From Saprospiraceae bacterium (lineage in GTDB: Bacteria > Bacteroidota > Bacteroidia > Chitinophagales > Saprospiraceae), in NCBI GenBank assembly GCA_016714785.1, contig JADKCC010000009.1, positions 1 to 64,000 of the forward strand: a DNA stretch of 64,000 nucleotides. Reading direction: 5' to 3'. The translations under genes and the position numbers were made by a program. Shown here in pieces: positions 26,952 to 37,389 of the stretch (the first letter of the stretch is position 1; each line of letters begins with the position of its first letter). The notes under the pieces were generated by a model, which searched no databases, was not told the DNA's origin, and was given only the letters and a program-made list of their open reading frames with translations.

Positions 26952-28381
26952 TGGAAGGAAAATCTTTAAAACAATTACAGCAAGAATTACTACAAGGAAG
27001 CATTACTTGCGAACAAGTGGTCCAATATTATTTGGCCAATATAGAAAAAATCAAACATCTTAATGCTTATGTGGAAGTCTATGCTGACGAAGCCATCATT
27101 TCAGCAAAAACACTTGACTCTAAAATAATACAAGAGCCAGAAAAATTAGGTAAGCTTTTCGGCTGTATAGTGTCTGTCAAAGATCTCATCGTCCACAAAG
27201 ATCATAATGTCAGCGCAGGATCCAAAATATTGGAAGGTTTTGTCAGCCAATTTGATGCCACTTGTATTTCTGCTCTCTTGGCTGAAGACGCTATCATTAT
27301 TGGTCGTACTAATTGTGATGAATTTGGCATGGGATCCGCCAATACCAATAGTTATTTTGGGCCTGTAAAAAACGGGCTCAATCCAGAACGAATCTCAGGT
27401 GGATCGAGTGGTGGAGCAGCTGTTGCTGTTCAAATGGATACTTGCTTAGTTGCTATCGGCACGGATACAGGAGGATCTGTGCGTCAACCTGCATCCATGT
27501 GTGGCGTGTATGGGTACAAACCTACTTATGGATTGGTCTCTCGCTATGGCTTGGTTGCTTATGCGTCTTCTTTTGATCAGGCTGGTTTATTGGCCAAAAA
27601 TTTGGAAGACATTGCCTGTATCATGGAAGTGATCTCTGTGGCTGATGAATATGATGCTACCATGATGTCCCAAAATTTGTTTGCTGATCAAAATGCAGAA
27701 ATACCTCAAAACATAAAAATTGCCTACTTTACAGAAACGATAGAAAATGATACTTTAGATTTAGAAATAAAAGCACAGACACTACACATTTTACAGGATT
27801 TGAATGACAAAGGAGCTACCATCGAAGCCGTGAATTTTGATTTATTGGAAGCATTGGTACCATGTTACTATATACTGACCACAGCTGAAGCGTCTTCCAA
27901 CCTCAGCAGATATGATGGTGTGAGATACGGCTATCGATCTCCGAATGCCTCGACCTTAAACGATATGTATGTGATGTCTCGCACAGAGGGATTCGGTACA
28001 GAAGTGAAAAAACGGATCATGTTGGGATCATTTGTTTTAAGCGAAGCTTATTATGATACATACTTTACTAAAGCACAACAAGTCAGACAGATGATCTGTG
28101 ATCGATTGGATGTTTTGTTTGAAAAATACGACTTTTTGGTCATGCCTACTACTCCCAAAGTAGCTTGGCCAATAAACGAAAAATCAGAAAATCCTTTAGA
28201 ATCATACATGGCAGATATATATACTGTCTTGGCAAACCTTGCTGGAATACCTGCTATTTCAGTCCCTTTGGGCAATAATACAGAAAATATGCCGTTTGGT
28301 ATTCAGGTAATGGGGAAAAGGAAAAGGGACAAAAAAACATTAGAAATGGCTAAAATCATTAGTAAGGTAGCGTTTGACTAA
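26948..28381 (+). CDS. gatA: Asp/Glu-tRNA amidotransferase subunit A
   Basis: Amidase subunit that frees ammonia from glutamine for conversion of mischarged Glu-tRNA-Gln or Asp-tRNA-Asn; 477 residues. The amidase triad is present: K78 (VSVKDLI), cis-Ser S154 (RISGGSSGGAAVAV) and nucleophile S177 (GTDTGGSVRQPAS). A second ATG at 26951 is equally possible as the start. It is coupled to hisS by an ATGA overlap; gatB and gatC are not here. Confidence 0.95.
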   Translation: MMEGKSLKQLQQELLQGSITCEQVVQYYLANIEKIKHLNAYVEVYADEAIISAKTLDSKIIQEPEKLGKLFGCIVSVKDLIVHKDHNVSAGSKILEGFVSQFDATCISALLAEDAIIIGRTNCDEFGMGSANTNSYFGPVKNGLNPERISGGSSGGAAVAVQMDTCLVAIGTDTGGSVRQPASMCGVYGYKPTYGLVSRYGLVAYASSFDQAGLLAKNLEDIACIMEVISVADEYDATMMSQNLFADQNAEIPQNIKIAYFTETIENDTLDLEIKAQTLHILQDLNDKGATIEAVNFDLLEALVPCYYILTTAEASSNLSRYDGVRYGYRSPNASTLNDMYVMSRTEGFGTEVKKRIMLGSFVLSEAYYDTYFTKAQQVRQMICDRLDVLFEKYDFLVMPTTPKVAWPINEKSENPLESYMADIYTVLANLAGIPAISVPLGNNTENMPFGIQVMGKRKRDKKTLEMAKIISKVAFD

Positions 28382-28522
28382 TTTGTTTTTATTGCACAAA
28401 TAACTGACAATTAATAGAATATAAATATTTATTCTTACGATTAGTTTTAACAAAATATAATTTGGCACAATTATTGGAAAACAGTTAATTACAGATAATA
28501 ATTTGTTAACAAGTGTATTGTC

Positions 28523-28554
28523 TTGATTTTATCCCAGTTTTAGTACTATCTTTG
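28523..28554 (+). promoter_or_regulatory. Promoter of lytic transglycosylase gene
   Basis: TTG at 28523-28525 and TATCTTTG at 28547-28554 with 21 bases between. The expected leader is about 95 bases. Confidence 0.65.
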
Positions 28555-28655
28555 CAGTCCCAAAAATATTTACACCCATTTTATGTTAATTTAACACATA
28601 AATTAAAATTGTAAATTATTTTTTCAACCCAACAAAAACCTGATTAATTTTTACC

Positions 28656-29900
28656 ATGAACACATTTAATATTATTACAAGCAAACTTGTGATAGTGTTG
28701 ATTCTAACTTTTGGGCTTAAGGTATCTGCATTTTCAAAATCCCCCAGTAATGCTGATATCTTAAAAAGAGTAGAAAATCTTAATACTATCATCGACGTGC
28801 GAATTACCGACGAGGTACAAGAGCAAGTCCTTACATTGATCGAAAAAAGAAGAAGAGATGCCGAGACAATACTTGGTAGGACATCTCTTTATTTTCCGAT
28901 GATCGAAAATGCTATTAGAGAAAAAAACCTCCCTGACGAATTGAAATACATCGCTGTCATAGAGTCAAGCCTCATACCTGATATTCAGTCTCATCAAGGT
29001 GCAGCAGGTATATGGCAATTTATGAAGGGTACTGCAGAATTATATGGCTTGAAAGTAGATAAGCATATTGACGAAAGAAGAGACTTAATTAAGTCCACAG
29101 ATAAAGCTTTAGATTATTTAAAATTGTTGTATGATATATATGGTGATTGGACTATGGCACTTGCCGCTTACAATTGTGGTACGGGTACAATCAATAAAGC
29201 CATTAAAAAATCTGGAGGCAAAACTCGTTACTGGGATATTTACGAATATTTACCTAAGGAAACTAAAAAGTATATACCAAGATTTATAGCTGCCTCATAT
29301 TTGATGAGTTATTATTATCTACATGATATTACCCCAAAAGAGCCATCAGACGACTTAAAATACATCATAACAGTAAAGGTTTATAACAAGGTCGATTTTA
29401 AGACGTTGAGCAAAGAGCTTGAAATAGATCTCGATCTTATCCGATTTCTTAATCCGATGTTTCGTAAAGATCATATTCCAGCAAATGAAGAAGGTAAATA
29501 CGCCTTAAATCTGCCGGACATCAAAATGTTTGCTTACGTTGAGAAGTATAGTACTTTGGATAATATTATCACAAGTCCTTATGTTTTCGTGCGAGATCAA
29601 AACAATAAAAATACACCTACTGAACCGACTAAAAATAATGCTGAAGGGTATATAGCCGTTTTAGTTAGAAGAAATATGTCTGTAAGAGATAATTTTAAAG
29701 ACAGCAGTAGATTATTTAAAGTTGGTGAGGTATTGTATCCAGATAATGATAAAAAAGTTCTTTATAAGATGAAGCGTAAGGAATCACTTGCAGACATAGC
29801 GGCTTCCAATAATATGCCTTTAGAAGAGCTATTGGCTATCAATAATATTGATCCAGCAAAAGGTCTTGCACCAGGTAGTATCATAAAACTTACCAAATAA
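28656..29900 (+). CDS. MltD-like lytic transglycosylase with LysM
   Basis: Periplasmic enzyme that cleaves peptidoglycan between MurNAc and GlcNAc with formation of anhydro-MurNAc. 414 residues. Signal peptide about 1-26; SLT domain about 75-230 with catalytic E103 (YIAVIESSLIPDIQSHQGAAG), GIWQFMKGTAELYGL and MALAAYNCGTGTINKAI; a middle region; and a C-terminal LysM-like segment (about 368-413, YKMKRKESLADIAASNNMPL). Good match to the MltD/SLT family 1E layout. Confidence 0.92.
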   Translation: MNTFNIITSKLVIVLILTFGLKVSAFSKSPSNADILKRVENLNTIIDVRITDEVQEQVLTLIEKRRRDAETILGRTSLYFPMIENAIREKNLPDELKYIAVIESSLIPDIQSHQGAAGIWQFMKGTAELYGLKVDKHIDERRDLIKSTDKALDYLKLLYDIYGDWTMALAAYNCGTGTINKAIKKSGGKTRYWDIYEYLPKETKKYIPRFIAASYLMSYYYLHDITPKEPSDDLKYIITVKVYNKVDFKTLSKELEIDLDLIRFLNPMFRKDHIPANEEGKYALNLPDIKMFAYVEKYSTLDNIITSPYVFVRDQNNKNTPTEPTKNNAEGYIAVLVRRNMSVRDNFKDSSRLFKVGEVLYPDNDKKVLYKMKRKESLADIAASNNMPLEELLAINNIDPAKGLAPGSIIKLTK

Positions 29901-29940
29901 CCTATTGATAAGCAACTAAGAAAATTTTTAACATACTCTT

Positions 29941-29992
29941 AAAACAGGCAAACCATTTACTAAATAAATAAATAGTTTGCCTGTTTTATTTT
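29941..29992 (+). terminator. Terminator after lytic transglycosylase gene
   Basis: Stem aaaacaggcaaac (29941-29953) / gtttgcctgtttt (29975-29987), fully complementary, with a 21-base AT-rich loop and T-rich flank. It may also act for the convergent gene that ends at 30044. Confidence 0.85.
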
Positions 29993-30043
29993 ATACTAAA
30001 AGGCTAAAAGTACATTTACATCCAAAAATTTTGAATTGCTAAA

Positions 30044-33000
30044 CTATCTTACTACCACTACTTTTTTGGAATAAATAACATTTGATATTTTCCAGACAAG
30101 AAGATAGGTGGCAGGTGTTACGTCTAAAATAGGTACCTGAATATTTTTGTCATAAGCTGTAATAGATTTTATTCTTTTTCCAGCTATATCCAATAAACTT
30201 AAATCCTGAATTGAAGATGGGTTTTCTATAGAAAGATTCAAAATCTCTGATGCTGGATTGGGATTTACATTTATTAAGTCACATGGCCAAGCTTCTTTTG
30301 TACTAGAAACGTTTGATGCTTGCCATTTGGGACTTGTGAATACACATCCATTGGCATCTGTCACTACCAAATGATAAAACCCAGCTTCTTGGATTGTGAT
30401 GTGGTCGGACTGTAGATTCAATTTGAAATCATCGACATACCACTCATACTGATAAGGCATAGTTCCTCCTATCATTCTGACACTTAAGTATCCCATTTTA
30501 GTGTCAGAAATACTTAAATCTATACTATCAACCATTAACTGAAGCATATCAGGTTGCTTGATTTCCCATGTTTTCTCAACAGAACAATTGTTTTTATCCG
30601 TAATAGTAATGGTATAAATTCCTGCTTTAAGGCTATCTACTTGCGAGCCAGTACCAACGTTCCAATTAAAACTATAAGGTAATGTTCCTCCTTTGATTTC
30701 CGTTTTGATACTACCTACTTCATCTCCGTGACAAGTATTATTTACAACGATACCCGATACACTGATTTCATCAGGTTGTGAAAGCACGAGTGTTTCACTG
30801 ACCACGCATCCCGCATTATCCGTAATGGTAACACTATAATTTCCACCAGGTATATTTATTAGGCTATTTTCTTTTTTTCCATTTGACCAAAAATAATCAA
30901 ATTGACCATTACCGCCTATTACAAACAGTGAAATGGCACCCGTAGAGTCACTGTAACATAGTGGCGATTTATAAGTAGGATTAGTAATGATCTGAGGTGG
31001 CTGATGTATCTGTATATTTTCTACCAACTCACATCCAGATCCATCAGTAATGGTTAATGTATATACACCAGCAGGCAAATTTTTCACCTTCTGTCCTTCG
31101 ATATTATTAGCCCAATTTACATGGTATGGCTCTAGTCCTCCATTAATTTGCAAATCAACGGCACCATCTGCCGCATTATAGCACCCTACATCTTTTTTGG
31201 CTACTACAGATAAGAGGGAGCAACCAAAATCATTACAACTTACCGCTTCAATCAATGAAAAAGCTACACAACCTTCTTCATCCGTCGCCTCTAATATATA
31301 TTGATCATTTCCTGCTACGGGTTCGGTAATTCCTAATCCTGCATAGGTAAAATTACCGGTACCACCTGTAGCTTCAGGGATAAACATGACAGCGCCTTTG
31401 CTGACACATTGTTGCGTAACTTGTAGATTAATTTTGTCCCAAACAGGTTGCGTATCATTAATTTCCACACAAATTTGGCCTGACTTACTTAAATTTTGAG
31501 TTGCTTTTGCACCAATTTGCAGAAAGTAGGTGTTGCCTTCCTTCAGATTATTAATATGCACAAATCCATTACAATGATGAATATCTTTGCTACAATAAAC
31601 TGATTTTAAATCAACACAATTGCCCTCATACAAAGAAACAACATTTTCAAAATCAGTTTTTACTTTTAGAAAGATTTCTTTTGACGCTGGAGCTGTAAAA
31701 GTGTACCATACATCATCAACAATATAAACTTGACAGGTAGGCTGAATTCCTGAAAAACCTGCATTAATATTAGAAGAAGCAATACAAGCACTGTTAATTT
31801 CAATATTTTTGGCATTGATACAATTAGGATTTTCTACTTGTGGATTTAAATTTTGTGAAATAACTGGACACAATTTTCCCACCAACGATGAAAAATATCC
31901 GGTTACTTGAATAAAATAATTCTCTCCAACTGCTGCATTTTTTATACTTATGTGTTGGCCATTAAAATTAGAACTCACTTCCCATAGACTATCACAATTG
32001 CCTTTGAAAATTGCTAAAACGTCAGCAAAATCGGCATTGCTTGAAAAAATATAGTCTCCTATGCTATCAGGTATAAACGAAAACCAAATATCAGCGCGCG
32101 ATCTTGGATTAGAGACAGGTGTGGGGCCATCCATATTAGCCTTAATATTTTTTGTTTGTGTACATCCGATGCCTATTTCTAGAGGTATCGCTGCTTTACA
32201 AGTATCACCTGACGGAGTGACTATCGCATTTTGCTGCTCTTTTAAAGCAACACAACCTTTGCCTTTTTCCAGTCCAAATTCAGCCTGACTGCCGTAAAGT
32301 CTGATGATATAATCTTGTCCAGAGATAGCATCAAAATATATATCTTCTCCATGAAAACCATATTCATCATCATTGGTCTTTTTGATTAAGTCTTTATTAG
32401 TGCAAGTACCATCAAACACCTCAACGATATCATTAAATTTGCTTTTAGTTTGTATTAAATAGGAAGCTGATTGGGGAGCATTAAAACTATAATAAAGAAA
32501 CCCTGAATGATTATCACTAGTAGTAAAGAATTCATCGTCCCGTAATGCATTAGTATTGTCAAAATCTATACACGATTCGTCAGCAAGCAACGCAATGGAT
32601 TTACTACATCGGTCATTTAAATTTCCTTGTGCGGTAATTTTTACATTATCCAAACCTAACCACCAAGCCCAGCCACCATCATTGTATTCCCATACCAACC
32701 TTATCTTTTCATCCCTAAAAGGAGATAGGTCAATGGTATCTTTTTTGAAAGCATCAACATTGGGCCCTCCAAAGTCACCGTTATAGGTTTTTATCGTTTT
32801 CCACTCTTTGCCATTATCCACATACAGCTGAAGGTATTCACTTGCTTCATAAAATCTAAATATAAAATCATAAGTCAATTGGTAATTGGCAAATTCATTG
32901 GCACTAAATTCAGGACTGTACATTCTAATTTTTGACAGAGGAGCATTTTCCCCCAAAATATCATCATTAAAATAGGCAAAACAAGTACCGTCTATAGACC

Positions 33001-33682
33001 TACCATCTGTAAAAATACCATATTGCCAGTCATTCACACCATTGAGTATCTCTGTACTCCAACCATCGGGCAACGTACATTCATTAAAGGTCTCTCCCAA
33101 AATGATTTGTCCACCTTTTTTTGCTGTTACAGAAATATTATCTAATCCTGCCCACCATCCCCATTGATTATCATCATCATATTCTATTATGATTCGCATA
33201 CTATCAGAAGCTATAAAACTTAAATCAGACGATATATCTACAAAATTTGAAAACTTATCTCCACTATAATTCCTTCCTTTAAATTCCCTAATAACATGTT
33301 CTTTTTTACCATCATCAATGATAATTTTCATAAATTCTGTTTTGTCACGCCTAAAATGTGCTTGTGCTTTAAAAGTAATGTCAGTATATTCTTTGCCATT
33401 GAAGTATGTAGAAAAAATACGCAATTTAAAGGGTGGCGTTTTATCACCCGTGAGATCATCATCTATATATAGCAAACACGTACCATTGATAGATGAGCCT
33501 TCAGCTTTTGAATTAGGTGGGAGGCCCACGCCCCAAGCTACATTTTGAAAACCCGTCAACTCGTAAGACCATTTTGAAGATAAAGCACAGTCATTGAAGT
33601 CTTCAAAAAACAGCGTATCTTGACCGTTTAGAATATTTGAAAATAGAAAAATAATAAAACAATATATCAAATTTCTATACAT
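30044..33682 (-). CDS. Large SprB-repeat surface protein with T9SS sorting domain
   Basis: Secreted protein of 1212 residues, probably cell-surface or released. Signal peptide about 1-20. Two tandem beta-sandwich domains follow (about 22-190 and 195-350), each ending in a WWxGLDN-type segment (WGWWAGLDNISVTAKKGG and WAWWLGLDNVKITAQGN). Next come about three domains of the bacterial pre-peptidase type (about 355-490, 495-610, 620-745). Then three clear SprB repeats and one weaker one from about residue 834 to 1115, with pattern C...G...GG..PY...W...L.aG.Y.itiTD..gC. A T9SS type A sorting domain closes it (about 1135-1212, NVNPNPASEILNLSIE). Function unknown; adhesion is inference from SprB-type repeats. 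Confidence 0.85.
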   Translation of the reverse strand: MYRNLIYCFIIFLFSNILNGQDTLFFEDFNDCALSSKWSYELTGFQNVAWGVGLPPNSKAEGSSINGTCLLYIDDDLTGDKTPPFKLRIFSTYFNGKEYTDITFKAQAHFRRDKTEFMKIIIDDGKKEHVIREFKGRNYSGDKFSNFVDISSDLSFIASDSMRIIIEYDDDNQWGWWAGLDNISVTAKKGGQIILGETFNECTLPDGWSTEILNGVNDWQYGIFTDGRSIDGTCFAYFNDDILGENAPLSKIRMYSPEFSANEFANYQLTYDFIFRFYEASEYLQLYVDNGKEWKTIKTYNGDFGGPNVDAFKKDTIDLSPFRDEKIRLVWEYNDGGWAWWLGLDNVKITAQGNLNDRCSKSIALLADESCIDFDNTNALRDDEFFTTSDNHSGFLYYSFNAPQSASYLIQTKSKFNDIVEVFDGTCTNKDLIKKTNDDEYGFHGEDIYFDAISGQDYIIRLYGSQAEFGLEKGKGCVALKEQQNAIVTPSGDTCKAAIPLEIGIGCTQTKNIKANMDGPTPVSNPRSRADIWFSFIPDSIGDYIFSSNADFADVLAIFKGNCDSLWEVSSNFNGQHISIKNAAVGENYFIQVTGYFSSLVGKLCPVISQNLNPQVENPNCINAKNIEINSACIASSNINAGFSGIQPTCQVYIVDDVWYTFTAPASKEIFLKVKTDFENVVSLYEGNCVDLKSVYCSKDIHHCNGFVHINNLKEGNTYFLQIGAKATQNLSKSGQICVEINDTQPVWDKINLQVTQQCVSKGAVMFIPEATGGTGNFTYAGLGITEPVAGNDQYILEATDEEGCVAFSLIEAVSCNDFGCSLLSVVAKKDVGCYNAADGAVDLQINGGLEPYHVNWANNIEGQKVKNLPAGVYTLTITDGSGCELVENIQIHQPPQIITNPTYKSPLCYSDSTGAISLFVIGGNGQFDYFWSNGKKENSLINIPGGNYSVTITDNAGCVVSETLVLSQPDEISVSGIVVNNTCHGDEVGSIKTEIKGGTLPYSFNWNVGTGSQVDSLKAGIYTITITDKNNCSVEKTWEIKQPDMLQLMVDSIDLSISDTKMGYLSVRMIGGTMPYQYEWYVDDFKLNLQSDHITIQEAGFYHLVVTDANGCVFTSPKWQASNVSSTKEAWPCDLINVNPNPASEILNLSIENPSSIQDLSLLDIAGKRIKSITAYDKNIQVPILDVTPATYLLVWKISNVIYSKKVVVVR

Positions 33683-33780
33683 ATTTACTACTTTAAATTT
33701 TAGATTGTAAAAATATACAATATTTTTTCATTTTAAAGAAATTTGCCATAAATTGCGAAAAATTTAGCGATATTTAATCT

Positions 33781-35220
33781 ATGGCAGATTTACAACCATA
33801 TATACCGACGGATTCCAAACTTTGGAATAAGCAGAGACTGATACATTTATACCGCCGACTAGGTATGGGTGCTACGCCTCAGATTGCAGATCAAGCAAAA
33901 AACACAGATCCTCTGACATATATTGAAAATTTGCTAAACGGTATCAAAACAAGAGCCCTTCCTACTCCTCCTGTTTGGGCTTACTATAGTACGGCTGATT
34001 ATGAAGCGTTAAATGATGATGATTTAAAATTTGAACACAGGAATGAACTTTTTGACACTATATTGTCAGATATGCTAAATGATGGACTTCGTACCAAAAT
34101 GTTTTTATTTTGGCATAACCATTTTGTTACAGAATTAAGTGTTTATGATTGTAATAAGTATCTTTGGAGTTATTATAATTTATTAAATAAATACTGCCTG
34201 GGAAATTTTAAGCAATTTGTCTTAGAAATGGGTAAAAACCCAGCAATGCTAGTGTATCTTAATGGGAATCTAAATGAAGTAGGCAAACCAAATGAAAACT
34301 ACGCAAGAGAGTTGATGGAGCTTTTTACCATGGGCGAAAACAATGGTTATACTCAAAATGATATCGTTGAAGTGGCTCGTTCGCTCACAGGTTATAGATG
34401 TAATCAATATAGCTGCAACGACGTCACTTTTAGTAGTGGTAAATTTGACAACAAAAATAAGACTATATTTGGCAAAACAGGCAATTGGGGATATAATGAT
34501 GTAATCAATCTTATATTTACCGAAAGGCAAAATCAAGTGGCGTATTATATTTGCCACAAGCTCTACATCTATTTTATCAATCACCAGCCAGATAATGAAT
34601 TTGTCACTGAGCTATCCAAACTCTTCATCCAGAGCAATTGGGAGTTGTTGCCTGTTTTCAAAGCCATTTTCAAGAGTGATCACTTTTTTAATGAAGAATT
34701 TATTGGAGCATTAGTTAAAAGTCCCATCGAGTGTTTTATAGACCTTGCCAGAATGAGTGGAATAAGTTCAGAAAATCTAACTGAAAGATACACAACATTT
34801 AGATACGGGTCGGCCAATCTTGGTATGGAAATCTTCAACCCTATAAATGTAGCCGGATGGCCGGGGCATTTTGACTGGATCAATGAAAATACACTTACAC
34901 AACGTTGGAACTATTGTAAAACTATCGTCAATACGCTTAGCAATGAAACTAATAGAGAAGCACTCAGACAATTGGCGATCAATATATCAGCACCAGAAAC
35001 CAATAACCCGTCAGCAATTACACGTGCATTAACCCTACACTTTATAGGTAGAGAAATCGATATAGCGCTGCACGAAGCGGCAGTTTTATATTTGAAAGGC
35101 GATATACCTCAGAATTATTTTGATGATGGTACTTGGAATCTCAATTGGAATGAAGCACCATTTCAGATTGCTAATTTACTTGTTTATCTGGTAAAACTTC
35201 CTGAGTTTCAATTGGCTTAA
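33781..35220 (+). CDS. DUF1800 domain-containing protein
   Basis: 479 residues of the DUF1800 family. Motifs typical of the family are visible: HLYRRLGMGATPQIADQ at the start, MFLFWHNHFVTE, MLVYLNGNLNEVGKPNENYA, ARELMELFTMGENNGYTQND and VARSLTGYRC. No clear signal peptide. Its stop is 2 bases before the next gene, a DUF1501 protein; the two families occur together widely in Bacteroidota and Planctomycetota. Biochemical role is not established. Confidence 0.9.
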   Translation: MADLQPYIPTDSKLWNKQRLIHLYRRLGMGATPQIADQAKNTDPLTYIENLLNGIKTRALPTPPVWAYYSTADYEALNDDDLKFEHRNELFDTILSDMLNDGLRTKMFLFWHNHFVTELSVYDCNKYLWSYYNLLNKYCLGNFKQFVLEMGKNPAMLVYLNGNLNEVGKPNENYARELMELFTMGENNGYTQNDIVEVARSLTGYRCNQYSCNDVTFSSGKFDNKNKTIFGKTGNWGYNDVINLIFTERQNQVAYYICHKLYIYFINHQPDNEFVTELSKLFIQSNWELLPVFKAIFKSDHFFNEEFIGALVKSPIECFIDLARMSGISSENLTERYTTFRYGSANLGMEIFNPINVAGWPGHFDWINENTLTQRWNYCKTIVNTLSNETNREALRQLAINISAPETNNPSAITRALTLHFIGREIDIALHEAAVLYLKGDIPQNYFDDGTWNLNWNEAPFQIANLLVYLVKLPEFQLA

Positions 35221-35222
35221 AA

Positions 35223-36848
35223 ATGCAGAAGATGAGTAAAAAAAATATTAATCCCAGAAAAGGTAGTACAACTGGAAACTTCGAAGCCCATGAGAATGAC
35301 CATAAGTCCTGGAATCGAAGGGATTTCTTACAGTCAACGGGTCTTTTTGCAGCAGGTTTAGCAGCGACCATCAATGGTGTACCTGTATATTCTATGGGCT
35401 CAAATGTGGCCCTTTCTCCACTTAGCATGGTGCAGACAGACAGAACATTGGTACTTATCCAATTACGTGGTGGCAATGATGGTCTGAACACTGTTATTGA
35501 TAGATTCAACAGCGAATACTATAACATCCGTCCTACTATTGCCATTAACGAGCCAAACTTATGGGCACTAGATCAAAAAACAGGTATGTCCAACCAAATG
35601 ATCAATCTACAACCTATGTGGGAAGAAGATCAAATGAAAATCATTCAAAATGTTAGTTATCCTGATCCCAATTATTCTCACTTTAGATCTTCAGATATTT
35701 GGGCGACCGCATCCAATAGTGATGAATACAAAAAAGAAGGTTGGATAGGACGATATATAGATCATGAAATGCCTGCTTTTGGCGATGCACAACCTACTAT
35801 TCCACCAGCTTTACAAATAGGCGTCCAAACGGATTTAGTATTTCAGGGTCAAAATACCAATTTGGCTTTGGCAATTTCGAGCCCAAATGAGTTTTACAAA
35901 CTTGCCGTTTCAGGACAATTATACGATTTGGCTTCTTTGGACCAAACACCCGCCGACACGTCACTAGCGTATGTGCGTCAAGTTGCCAATAGTGCCTTTA
36001 GATATAGTCAGTCTATAAGCAATGCATACAATAAAGGGAGAAACGAAGTCAATTATCCCGATAACAATTTAGCACAACAATTGGCCATCATCGCAAAATT
36101 GATCAAAGGACATTTAGGTACAAAGGTATTTATGGTGTATATTGATGGATTTGATACGCATGCCAATCAAAACAATAGTCATCCAATATTACTTCAACGA
36201 CTGGCCACATCCATCAGTGCATTTTATAAAGATCTTGCCAAACAGAATATGGATGATAAAGTACTGGGGATGACTTTTTCGGAATTTGGTCGTACAATTT
36301 ATGAAAACGGATCTGCTGGAACCGATCATGGTACAAGTGCACCTATCTTATTGTTTGGCAAAGGTTTAGGAAAAGGTATAATAGGCAACGCACCAGATTT
36401 GATCAATACCGATCAATATGGTGATCCACATTTTGAAATTGATTTTAGAGATGTTTATGCATCTGTGCTCCAAAATTGGTTTGGAATGCCGGCCGAAGTC
36501 AGCGATTTTATCATTGGCAAAGATAGGACTCCCATCACTGGATTAGTTCCAACACAAAATCCACCTGTAGGATCCGAGGCATTTGAAGCATTACTAGGAC
36601 ATAAGATTTCAACTAAAAATAGTGATATCCTACTCCTACATTATTCGACACAACATGACGGTCCTGTAATTTTGGAAATACTCAATAAAAGCGGACAAGT
36701 CATTAGACCTTTGATAAATGAATTTAAACCCAAAGGGTCACATATATTGGAAGTACATTTGAAAAAATATCAACTTCATCCTGGATATTATCAATACAGA
36801 CTCAAAACAGCAGGTAAAATATATCAAAGAGATCTTCTAATTTTATAA
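35223..36848 (+). CDS. DUF1501 protein with Tat signal and C-terminal sorting-like domain
   Basis: 541 residues, alkaline-phosphatase-superfamily-like DUF1501. The N-terminus has a twin-arginine export signal, NRRDFLQSTGLFAAGLAAT, at about residues 31-50. Core motifs are LVLIQLRGGNDGLNTV, YPDPNYSHFRSSDIWATA, VYIDGFDTHANQNNSH, MTFSEFGRTIYENGSAGTDH and FGKGLGKGIIG. The last 75 residues look like a T9SS-type beta domain (EILNKSGQVIRPL ... HPGYYQYRL). Start could also be the ATG at 35232. It is coupled to the DUF1800 gene and is probably its partner. Confidence 0.88.
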   Translation: MQKMSKKNINPRKGSTTGNFEAHENDHKSWNRRDFLQSTGLFAAGLAATINGVPVYSMGSNVALSPLSMVQTDRTLVLIQLRGGNDGLNTVIDRFNSEYYNIRPTIAINEPNLWALDQKTGMSNQMINLQPMWEEDQMKIIQNVSYPDPNYSHFRSSDIWATASNSDEYKKEGWIGRYIDHEMPAFGDAQPTIPPALQIGVQTDLVFQGQNTNLALAISSPNEFYKLAVSGQLYDLASLDQTPADTSLAYVRQVANSAFRYSQSISNAYNKGRNEVNYPDNNLAQQLAIIAKLIKGHLGTKVFMVYIDGFDTHANQNNSHPILLQRLATSISAFYKDLAKQNMDDKVLGMTFSEFGRTIYENGSAGTDHGTSAPILLFGKGLGKGIIGNAPDLINTDQYGDPHFEIDFRDVYASVLQNWFGMPAEVSDFIIGKDRTPITGLVPTQNPPVGSEAFEALLGHKISTKNSDILLLHYSTQHDGPVILEILNKSGQVIRPLINEFKPKGSHILEVHLKKYQLHPGYYQYRLKTAGKIYQRDLLIL

Positions 36849-37036
36849 ACAAGAATAGGTCTAATATTGCTACTTTGATAACTTTAAAGTAAGTAATTAA
36901 CCAGATTCGTTTTTATAAGTTTTTGAACCATTTATACACGTAAACTTATATAGTAATGAAGTCTATCTCCACCTGGCAGAGAAAAACCCCTTTTTTAGAC
37001 TCAAATTATTGAAAATAATAAGTTGACACAGTAGAA

Positions 37037-37280
37037 TTAATAAACCTGTGTAGCAATTTTAGGACAAGACTTTGTTAATTTTCCATTTTCAAATGCACCT
37101 AAATTGTTTTCATTGACATCCAACATACCTGGCTCATTTTTTTCGTATTGTGCATTGGTAAGATTTATGGCCATTTAACATCCAAAAGACATCTTCAAAA
37201 TTACTTGAAGTCACTAGTATGACTATTATATCAACTACATTGATTGGCTCACTGTTAATGTTCAAAGTAAGAATCCACTC
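37037..37280 (-). pseudogene. Possible relic of a coding sequence
   Basis: About 80 codons readable across one frame change at a run of seven A (plus-strand T) near 37141: EWILTLNINSEPINVVDI, then FEDVFWMLNGHKSYQC, then EPGMLDVNENNLGAFENGK to a TAA at 37037. No start codon and no family recognised. It may be chance. Confidence 0.25.
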
Positions 37281-37353
37281 CTAAAAGTCAAAAATGATGA
37301 AATGCCACTAAGACTCTAATGTTTATAAAATATTGATTATTAACTATATGGAA

Positions 37354-37384
37354 TTTGGGGGTTTTTTGTTTTTTTGTACCTTTG
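37354..37384 (+). promoter_or_regulatory. Orphan Bacteroidota-type promoter
   Basis: TTTG (37354-37357) and TACCTTTG (37377-37384) with a 19-base spacer, a perfect consensus. No gene follows on the plus strand before the convergent gene end at 37658. Confidence 0.65.
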
Positions 37385-37389
37385 TGGCA

